Notes under the pieces: model-generated
The model's input: only the letters and a program-made list of their open reading frames with translations
Databases searched by the model: none
Told to the model about the DNA's origin: nothing
Assembly: GCA_902783405.1 (NCBI GenBank)
Contig: CACZQZ010000121.1
Location: 1-6,389, forward strand
From: an uncultured Erysipelotrichaceae bacterium
GTDB taxonomy: Bacteria; Bacillota_I; Bacilli_A; RF39; UBA660
Length of the DNA stretch: 6,389 bases
Reading direction: 5' to 3'
Translations under genes and position numbers: made by a program
Shown: positions 1 through 4,453 of the stretch, piece by piece
How positions within the stretch are numbered: the first letter of the stretch is position 1
Layout: every line of letters begins with the position of its first letter

Positions 1-1
1 A

Positions 2-86
2 TGGTGCGAGTGAAGGGACTTGAACCCCCATGCCGTAAGGCGCTAGATCCTAAGTCTAGTGCGTCTGCCAATTTCGCCACACTCGC
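2..86 (-). tRNA. tRNA-Leu (anticodon UAG)
   Basis: Read on the minus strand, this folds as a class II tRNA. The acceptor arms GCGAGTG and CACTCGC pair over 7 bp, with discriminator A and an encoded CCA at positions 4-2. The anticodon stem is CTAGA/TCTAG around the loop CTTAGGA, so the anticodon is TAG (positions 52-50), which reads CUA/CUG leucine codons. A long variable arm follows (CGCC-TTAC-GGC), as expected for Leu. The T loop is TTCAAGT, with two G-U pairs at the base of the T stem. It lies 7 bp downstream of the CAU tRNA and is presumably cotranscribed with it from the promoter at 189-217. The transcript runs off the window's left edge. Confidence 0.96.
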
Positions 87-93
87 GAATGAA

Positions 94-170
94 TGGTGGA
101 CCTTGAAGGACTCGAACCTTCGACCGCCCGGTTATGAGCCGGATGCTCTGACCAACTGAGCTAAAGGTCC
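94..170 (-). tRNA. tRNA with CAU anticodon, probably tRNA-Ile2 (lysidine-modified)
   Basis: Read on the minus strand, the acceptor arms GGACCTT and AAGGTCC pair fully, followed by discriminator A and an encoded CCA. The anticodon loop is CTCATAA on a TCCGG/CCGGG stem, giving anticodon CAT; the T loop is TTCGAGT. The paired first base and the absence of the GGG/CCC anticodon stem rule out initiator Met. From memory, Firmicutes and Mycoplasma tRNA-Ile2 genes begin GGACCTTTAGCTCAG and carry CTCATAA, whereas their elongator Met tRNAs begin GGCGG and carry TTCATAC. This favours Ile2, whose C34 is converted to lysidine by TilS to read AUA. Elongator Met remains possible. It is the first gene of a two-tRNA unit. 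Confidence 0.93.
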
Positions 171-188
171 AATTCTTCTGACTACTTC

Positions 189-217
189 ATAATAACACAA
201 TAATTTTAATAATGCAA
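189..217 (-). promoter_or_regulatory. Promoter of the tRNA pair
   Basis: On the minus strand, a -35 box TTGCAT (217-212) is separated by 17 bp from a -10 box TATTAT (194-189), with the extended -10 dinucleotide TG one base upstream (TGTTATTAT). The predicted transcription start near 182 lies about 12 bases before the mature tRNA. A- and T-tracts just upstream (about 220-250) could act as an UP element, as is common for stable RNA promoters. The rest of the 135 bp gap up to cysS holds only the divergent cysS promoter. Confidence 0.7.
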
Positions 218-274
218 TATTTTTTAAAAAAATCTTTAAAAAATGTTTTAATCTATTACTATTTTATGAGTTTG

Positions 275-283
275 TGTTATACT
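275..283 (+). promoter_or_regulatory. cysS promoter, extended -10 type
   Basis: TG-T-TATACT at 275-283 forms an extended -10 element, within the longer string TTGTGTTATACT. No good -35 box lies 16-18 bp upstream (best is TTACTA at 256-261), which is tolerable with an extended -10. The predicted start near 290 gives a leader of only about 16 bases, so there is no room for a T-box riboswitch, which often controls cysS in Firmicutes. Confidence 0.6.
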
Positions 284-305
284 ATAGAAGTAAGAAGGTG
301 GAAAA

Positions 306-1688
306 ATGAAAATTTATAATACATTATCTCACAAAATAGAAGAATTTGTGCCCCATAAAAAAGAAGAAGTTACGATGTATACTTGTGGACCAACGGTTTA
401 TCATTTTGCTCATATTGGTAATTTAAGAACTTATATTTTTGAAGATATTTTAGAAAAAACACTAATTTTTTTGGGATATAAAGTTAAAAGATGTATGAAT
501 ATCACCGATGTTGGACACTTGAGTAGTGATTCAGATTCTGGTGAAGACAAAATGCTTAAAGGAGCTAAAAGAGAAAAGAAAACAGTTTTGGAAATTGCTG
601 ATTTCTATACTAAAGAATTTAGGAAAGATTGTGAAAAATTGAACATATCTTGGCCAAAGATAATATCTAAGGCAACAGATAATATCGATGAATATATTAA
701 AATAACACAAAAATTACTTGATGAAGGATATGCATATATAAATGGAGGCAATGTATACTTTGATACATCTAAACTAGAAGATTATTATAAACTTACCAAT
801 CATAAAATAGATGAAATGGTTGTTGGTGTAAGAGAAGGTGTAGAAGAAGATAGAAATAAAAAAAATCAAGCTGACTTTGTCTTATGGTTTACAAAATCAA
901 AATTTGAAGATCAAGAATTAAAATGGGATTCTCCTTGGGGATATGGTTATCCTGGATGGCATATAGAGTGTTCTGGAATTAGTATGAAATATTTAGGAGA
1001 ATACTTAGATATTCATTGTGGTGGGGTGGATAATATTTTCCCTCATCACACAAACGAGATTGCTCAATCTGAGTCTTATTTAGGACACAAATGGTGTAAT
1101 TATTGGGTACATGGAGAACACTTAAATGATCAAAGTGGTAAGATGAGTAAATCAAAAGGAGAATTTTTAACCGTTTCATTACTCCAAAAAAAAGGATATG
1201 ATCCAATCACTTACCGTTTTATGTGTTTAAATTCTCATTACCGTAAAGTACTAGAGTTTTCTTATGATGCTTTAGATAATGCGAACGCTGCTTATCAAAA
1301 ACTAAGAGAAAAAGTAAAAAAACTTGGTACAGAAATGACAGATACAACAGAATTTATAGATGATTTTAAAAAAGCTTTAGAAAACGATTTAAATACTTCT
1401 TTAGCCCTTACTATTTTATATGATACATTAAAATCTGATTTAAAAGATAGTGAAAAACTTTATTTGGTAAATGAATTTGATAAAGTATTATCTTTAAACT
1501 TAATTCAAAATGAAGAAAAAAAAATAGATAAAGATTTAGAAAAAAGGATAATCGAGAAAATTGAAGAAAGAAAACAGGCGAAAAAAGACAAAAATTTTGC
1601 TTTAGCAGATCAAATTAGAGATGAATTATTATCACAAAATATTCGTCTTATTGATACTAGAGAAGGAACAACATACGAAATTTTGTAA
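306..1688 (+). CDS. cysS: Cysteinyl-tRNA synthetase
   Basis: This is the class Ia enzyme that attaches cysteine to tRNA-Cys using ATP; it is cytosolic and essential. At 460 residues it has the usual family length. Visible motifs are TCGPTVY with Cys27; the HIGH-class signature as HIGN (36-39); WHIECSG with Cys222; FPHHTNEIAQSE with His247 and Glu251; and KMSKS (279-283). By comparison with the E. coli enzyme, Cys27, Cys222, His247 and Glu251 should bind the zinc that selects the cysteine thiol. Residues from about 350 are the helical DALR-type tRNA-binding region, ending in a charged helix with the family's ADQIRDEL motif. The start is supported by AAGGTGG at 295-301, four bases before the ATG. 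The gene stands alone: a terminator follows at once, and the frequent Firmicutes neighbours cysE, mrnC and rlmB are absent downstream. No key residue is missing. Confidence 0.98.
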   Translation: MKIYNTLSHKIEEFVPHKKEEVTMYTCGPTVYHFAHIGNLRTYIFEDILEKTLIFLGYKVKRCMNITDVGHLSSDSDSGEDKMLKGAKREKKTVLEIADFYTKEFRKDCEKLNISWPKIISKATDNIDEYIKITQKLLDEGYAYINGGNVYFDTSKLEDYYKLTNHKIDEMVVGVREGVEEDRNKKNQADFVLWFTKSKFEDQELKWDSPWGYGYPGWHIECSGISMKYLGEYLDIHCGGVDNIFPHHTNEIAQSESYLGHKWCNYWVHGEHLNDQSGKMSKSKGEFLTVSLLQKKGYDPITYRFMCLNSHYRKVLEFSYDALDNANAAYQKLREKVKKLGTEMTDTTEFIDDFKKALENDLNTSLALTILYDTLKSDLKDSEKLYLVNEFDKVLSLNLIQNEEKKIDKDLEKRIIEKIEERKQAKKDKNFALADQIRDELLSQNIRLIDTREGTTYEIL

Positions 1689-1710
1689 AAAAATTTTAAA
1701 ACAAATTATA

Positions 1711-1760
1711 AAGCGAATACTTAGAATTGATTTAATCAATTTTAAATATTCGTTTTTTTT
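1711..1760 (+). terminator. Intrinsic terminator of cysS
   Basis: The arm at 1714-1730 pairs with 1736-1752 over 17 positions (one C-A mismatch, one G-U pair) around a 5-base loop. The stem can be extended by a G-U and two A-U pairs into the T-run. Eight T residues follow directly (1753-1760). It begins about 25 bases after the cysS stop and isolates cysS from the vanZ-like genes. The stem is unusually AT-rich but long. Confidence 0.88.
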
Positions 1761-1784
1761 GCATTAAAATTTAAAATTAAGCGT

Positions 1785-1813
1785 TTGAATATAAAAGTAA
1801 AACATGATATTAT
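1785..1813 (+). promoter_or_regulatory. Promoter of the vanZ-like gene pair
   Basis: A -35 box TTGAAT (1785-1790), a 17 bp spacer, and a -10 box TATTAT (1808-1813) preceded by TG-A (extended -10). The predicted start near 1820 leaves a leader of about 48 bases to the ATG at 1868. I see no hairpin or known riboswitch in that leader. Confidence 0.65.
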
Positions 1814-1867
1814 TTAAACCATCTGTATAAAAACGCGAAAAAAATCAAGATTATAAATGGTGATTAT

Positions 1868-1887
1868 ATGAAAAAAAACTAATTATG
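1868..1887 (+). other. Possible -1 slippery start region of the first vanZ-like gene
   Basis: GGTGAT (1859-1864) is well placed before ATG 1868, the same arrangement as for the other two starts in this cluster. From that ATG the frame reads M-K-K-N-stop, through eight A residues (1871-1878) and a TAA at 1880-1882. The heptamer A_AAA_AAC (1873-1879) lies in the phase required for -1 ribosomal slippage, directly before the stop. Slipping back one base yields M-K-K-N/K-L-I and enters the VanZ frame at M1885. One extra A by transcript slippage gives MKKKLIMVTFW. Alternatives are reinitiation at ATG 1885, two bases after the stop, or a sequencing error in the A-run. Confidence 0.55.
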
Positions 1888-2280
1888 GTAACTTTTTGGA
1901 TTAGTATCATTTTCCTGTTTTCACAAGATGTATCTTCTTTTATTCATACAAAAAAGATTATCGAAAACATAAGTAACTTTTTATCTTTACATTTTTCAGT
2001 ATCATCTTTAAATTATATCATCAGAAAAGGAGCTTATATTATAGAATTTTTTATACTATCTTTTCTTTTATATTCTTTTTTGGGTAAACTCGATATGAAA
2101 AAGATACATATGATATTATTAGCTAGTTTGTTTTCACTTAACATATCTTTTTTAGATGAAATTCATCAGTTATATGTTCTAGGAAGGATAGGAATATTAA
2201 ATGATGTTTTCATTGATTTTATTGGTGTTTTTATGTTTTTATTTTTCATTTTATGTTTTAATAAGAAAGCAGAAAGGTGA
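1885..2280 (+). CDS. VanZ-like membrane protein (copy 1), 5' end out of frame with its apparent start
   Basis: This is a small integral membrane protein of the VanZ-like family. The namesake raises teicoplanin resistance, but most members have no assigned substrate and no resistance role should be assumed. Four hydrophobic segments are visible. Family motifs include the N-terminal W-x(3)-F-x-FSQD block, RKGAYIIEFFILS (about 47-59), DEIHQ (91-95), and LGRIG-x(3)-D-x(3)-D (99-111). The first conserved His of the RKGAH motif is Tyr51 here, while copy 2 keeps it. The 131-residue reading from ATG 1885 has no Shine-Dalgarno sequence. The likely start is ATG 1868, which has one but is out of frame by one base at an A8 run; a frame correction would add six residues (MKKKLI). 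It heads a cluster with a 24-residue ORF and VanZ copy 2. VanZ family assignment is firm; start and function are uncertain. Confidence 0.85.
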   Translation: MVTFWISIIFLFSQDVSSFIHTKKIIENISNFLSLHFSVSSLNYIIRKGAYIIEFFILSFLLYSFLGKLDMKKIHMILLASLFSLNISFLDEIHQLYVLGRIGILNDVFIDFIGVFMFLFFILCFNKKAER

Positions 2281-2284
2281 TTTT

Positions 2285-2359
2285 ATGTTTTTCTTTATTG
2301 GTATGATTTATTTTATCTTGTGGTGTTTTTTAAAAGTAGCTTCTGACTCTGAAAAATAA
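2285..2359 (+). CDS. Hypothetical 24-residue single-span membrane microprotein
   Basis: I do not recognise this as any known family. The 24-codon frame starts MFFFIGMIYFILWCFL, which is one compact transmembrane-length hydrophobic stretch with a Trp-Cys pair, and ends in the polar tail KVASDSEK before TAA. A strong Shine-Dalgarno match, AGGTGAT (2275-2281), spans the TGA stop of the preceding vanZ-like gene, so the two may be translationally coupled; the spacing to ATG matches that of copy 1. The -10 box of the downstream promoter begins only a few bases after its stop. It could be a real small membrane protein acting with the VanZ-like neighbours, or a chance frame in T-rich DNA. The well-placed ribosome site is the main argument for it. 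Confidence 0.5.
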   Translation: MFFFIGMIYFILWCFLKVASDSEK

Positions 2360-2365
2360 AATTTG

Positions 2366-2374
2366 TGTTATAAT
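2366..2374 (+). promoter_or_regulatory. Internal promoter before the second vanZ-like gene
   Basis: TG-T-TATAAT at 2366-2374 is a perfect -10 hexamer with extended TG, inside the string TTGTGTTATAAT, nearly the same as in the cysS promoter. No convincing -35 box is present. The predicted start near 2381 leaves only about 10 bases to ATG 2391, so the message would be almost leaderless. Readthrough from the promoter at 1785-1813 could supply a longer leader. Confidence 0.5.
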
Positions 2375-2390
2375 GGGTAAGGTGAAGTAT

Positions 2391-2822
2391 ATGAAAAAAA
2401 TAATAAAGTTAGTTTTAGTACTTATTTGGATGGCATTTATTTTTATGATGTCTACAAATATTGGTTCGAATGAAAATACAATTGGATTATTTGAAAAAAT
2501 ATTATATATGTTTCCACTAAAAATAGATGATAATCTGTTTCAGCTACTTCATTTTATATTTAGAAAAGGAGCTCATATTTTTGAATATTTTATTCTAGGA
2601 ATACTTCTTATTTCATTACTAAAAGAATATAGATTAAAACGAAATAAAATCATTTTAATAACTATAGAAATAGCTTTTATTTTTGCATGTTTTGATGAAG
2701 TCCATCAGTGCTTTGTTTTAAGTCGCAGTGGTAATGTTTTTGATATTGGTTATGATTTTGTAGGAGCATTTTTTTCATCTTTTTTATATTATATTTTATA
2801 TAAAAAGAAATCATCCTTTTAA
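2391..2822 (+). CDS. VanZ-like membrane protein (copy 2)
   Basis: A 143-residue integral membrane protein of the VanZ-like family with four predicted helices. Motifs: W-x(3)-F-x-MMSTNIGS near the N-terminus, RKGAHIFEYFILG with His62, Glu65 and Tyr66, DEVHQ (102-106), and LSRSG-x(3)-D-x(3)-D (110-122). All positions I recall as conserved in the family are present, unlike copy 1. I chose ATG 2391 (MKKIIKLV), which has AAGGTGA at 2379-2385. An in-frame ATG at 2373 would add six residues, but it overlaps the -10 hexamer and is probably untranscribed. The shared motif order, and near-identical DNA at the RKGA motif, point to a tandem duplication with copy 1. The last 12 bp overlap the 3' end of the convergent flippase gene. 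The substrate is unknown. Confidence 0.87.
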   Translation: MKKIIKLVLVLIWMAFIFMMSTNIGSNENTIGLFEKILYMFPLKIDDNLFQLLHFIFRKGAHIFEYFILGILLISLLKEYRLKRNKIILITIEIAFIFACFDEVHQCFVLSRSGNVFDIGYDFVGAFFSSFLYYILYKKKSSF

Positions 2823-4103
2823 TTCTTTTCTTACATTCATGCCATCATAGAGTGTTACAAAAATCATATTGATTCCAAGGGAAATAACAAGTCCATAAAT
2901 ACCAATTTTAAATATAGAAAAAATAAATAAAGTAACTGTTTTAATAAAAGTACCATAAAGTGTTCCTTTCATAGATAACTTTGCTTTTCCCATAGCTTGA
3001 AGAGAACTTGACAAAATTCCTTGAACATAATGAAATAAACAAATAGGAGCTAAAATTTTCATGTAAGCGATTCCTTCATTGGTATGATAAATAAGTTTTA
3101 AAGGTATACTTGGTATAAGAACAAAAATAATGGTAACTGGAATACCAATTAAAAGTGAAAAGAATAATCCTTGATGGATTTTTTTCTTTGCTTCCATATA
3201 TTTTTTATGAGCATGAAATTTACTAACAACTGGAATTAAAGCACTACTAATGGCCATGGTAAAAAAAGAAGGAAGTAAAAGTAAGGGCATAACATAACCA
3301 TTTAAAATTCCATATTCTCTAGTGATAAATTCATGAGAATATCCTATAGAAGTAAGTGTCCACATCAAAATAATAGGTTCTAAAAAATATCCAATACTAC
3401 CAATAATTCTACTTCCTGTTGTTGGAATACTAATACCAAAAATATTATAAATAGTTTTCTTTTTCGGTATTAAATCTTTTCTTGTTAATGAAAAATTTTT
3501 AGGAAGAAAGAAAAATAAGATAAAAATAGACGTTAGTTCACTAAAAATATTGGTTAAAACAATATAAGCACAAGCATATTCTATACCATTTTTTAAAAAA
3601 ATAGGAATCCCAAAATAAAGTAAAATCAGTCTTATAAAATCTTCCGTTAAATTACTAATAACATGAGGCCCCATTTTTTCTTTACCAAAAAAGTATCCTC
3701 TTAAAATACTAGATATTGATATGAAAGGCAAAACAAAACCAATACAGATAAGTGCATAAGTGCATCTTTCTTCTTTAAGAAGATAAGTACTGATAAAAGG
3801 ACCTAAAAAATAGATAATAAGAAGTAAAATAAGATTTAAAACAAGCGAAACTGGAATGATAGAAAAAACAACATTTTTGTTGTTATATCTGTCTTCGGAT
3901 ACCAGTTTACTAATCGCAACCGGAAAACCGGCACTTGCTAGAGAAATAAAAAGAGAAAAGGTAGGCATAATTAACATATAAATACCCATTCCAGATGATC
4001 CTAAACTTCTTGCCATAACCATTCTTATAAACATACCAATGATTTTTGTTAAAAAACCACCAATAATCAAAATAATGGTAGATTTTACAAATTTACTTTT
4101 CAT
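2811..4103 (-). CDS. SpoVB-like polysaccharide/lipid flippase (MOP superfamily)
   Basis: A polytopic membrane protein of the MOP exporter superfamily, close to the SpoVB/MurJ-like group that flips lipid-linked cell-wall or polysaccharide precursors. The N-terminus (ILIIGGFLTKIIGMFIR, then ARSLGSSGMGIYMLIMPTF, then GFPVAISKLVSE) follows the SpoVB pattern closely. I count about 12 hydrophobic helices. At 430 residues it is shorter than B. subtilis SpoVB (a little over 500, from memory) and appears to lack the last two helices; it ends naturally in VRKELKG before TGA. ATG 4103 is preferred because GAGG (4113-4110) sits six bases before it; an upstream TTG at 4133 has no good ribosome site. It is divergent from the comN-like/secDF unit, and the spoVB-comN-secDF neighbourhood, which I recall from Bacillus, supports the name. 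A role in sporulation cannot be inferred. Confidence 0.88.
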   Translation of the reverse strand: MKSKFVKSTIILIIGGFLTKIIGMFIRMVMARSLGSSGMGIYMLIMPTFSLFISLASAGFPVAISKLVSEDRYNNKNVVFSIIPVSLVLNLILLLIIYFLGPFISTYLLKEERCTYALICIGFVLPFISISSILRGYFFGKEKMGPHVISNLTEDFIRLILLYFGIPIFLKNGIEYACAYIVLTNIFSELTSIFILFFFLPKNFSLTRKDLIPKKKTIYNIFGISIPTTGSRIIGSIGYFLEPIILMWTLTSIGYSHEFITREYGILNGYVMPLLLLPSFFTMAISSALIPVVSKFHAHKKYMEAKKKIHQGLFFSLLIGIPVTIIFVLIPSIPLKLIYHTNEGIAYMKILAPICLFHYVQGILSSSLQAMGKAKLSMKGTLYGTFIKTVTLFIFSIFKIGIYGLVISLGINMIFVTLYDGMNVRKELKG

Positions 4104-4141
4104 AAAATCCCTCTTTCTGTCAAAAAAAATCAAAAAAAGCC

Positions 4142-4169
4142 TTGAAAATAAACCAAATTAATATATAAT
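4142..4169 (+). promoter_or_regulatory. Promoter of the comN-like/secDF operon
   Basis: A -35 box TTGAAA (4142-4147), a 16 bp spacer and a perfect -10 box TATAAT (4164-4169); a second TATAAT overlaps at 4169-4174. The predicted start near 4176 gives a leader of about 30 bases ending in the Shine-Dalgarno sequence AGGAGG (4198-4203). Confidence 0.7.
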
Positions 4170-4190
4170 ATAATATGTAAGTTGTGTAAA
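4162..4190 (-). promoter_or_regulatory. Possible promoter of the spoVB-like gene, overlapping the opposite promoter
   Basis: On the minus strand, TTTACA (4190-4185; five of six to the -35 consensus) lies 17 bp from TATATA (4167-4162; four of six to the -10 consensus). The -10 sits on the same bases as the opposite promoter's -10. The predicted leader is about 50 bases, contains two T-rich runs of the form TTTTTTTGA, and leads to ATG 4103. The AT-rich sequence makes the exact boxes uncertain. Confidence 0.4.
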
Positions 4191-4207
4191 AATTATTAGG
4201 AGGAATT

Positions 4208-4453
4208 ATGGCAGTTAGTTTTCATTCTTTGGAAGAATTATATAATAGACTTTTTCCTGTTTTAACGGTTCGAAGAGACGAATTAGATAGAATGGGATAT
4301 CCTTATATTAAAGAAATTGATATTTTTGAAGTTTTAAAAACGAACAAATGGAATACTAGAATGCATTTAACACTAACTGATTTAGTACATGATATTATGA
4401 ATATTACACCAGAAGAAATCAACGATTATCTAGAAAGAGGAGAGACATTATGA
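4208..4453 (+). CDS. ComN-like post-transcriptional regulator family protein
   Basis: An 81-residue soluble, acidic, helix-rich protein without signal or membrane segment. The pattern RDELDRMGYPYIKEIDIFEVLKTNKW (about 23-48) followed by LTLTDLVHDIMNITPEEINDYLE resembles the ComN/YrzD 'post-transcriptional regulator' family: a Gly-Tyr motif, a segment ending in KW, then a leucine-rich L-V-x-DI motif and a terminal Tyr. In B. subtilis ComN acts on comE mRNA and is linked to pole/septum localisation; whether that role holds here is unknown. AGGAGG (4198-4203) precedes the ATG. Its stop overlaps the secDF start as ATGA, and its 3' end carries the secDF ribosome site. I assign it by motif and by position next to secDF and a spoVB-like gene, not by alignment. 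Confidence 0.75.
   Translation: MAVSFHSLEELYNRLFPVLTVRRDELDRMGYPYIKEIDIFEVLKTNKWNTRMHLTLTDLVHDIMNITPEEINDYLERGETL

Noticed and set aside
94..170. Initiator tRNA-fMet for the CAU tRNA
   Set aside because: It has a normal G1-C72 pair and lacks the three G-C pairs of the initiator anticodon stem.
979..1206. 75-codon frame on the minus strand inside cysS
   Set aside because: It lies wholly within the conserved catalytic core of cysS, shows no family motif, and is best explained as an antisense shadow.
2373..2390. ATG 2373 as start of the second vanZ-like gene
   Set aside because: It overlaps the -10 box and encodes a short hydrophilic extension; the ribosome site AAGGTGA serves ATG 2391 instead.
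1885..2822. Glycopeptide-resistance locus
   Set aside because: Only vanZ-like genes are present, with none of the van ligase, dehydrogenase or two-component genes; most VanZ-like proteins are not resistance factors.
4104..4133. Upstream TTG start for the spoVB-like gene
   Set aside because: It adds ten charged residues (ending RKRDF) with no good ribosome site; ATG 4103 has GAGG at proper spacing and matches the SpoVB N-terminus.
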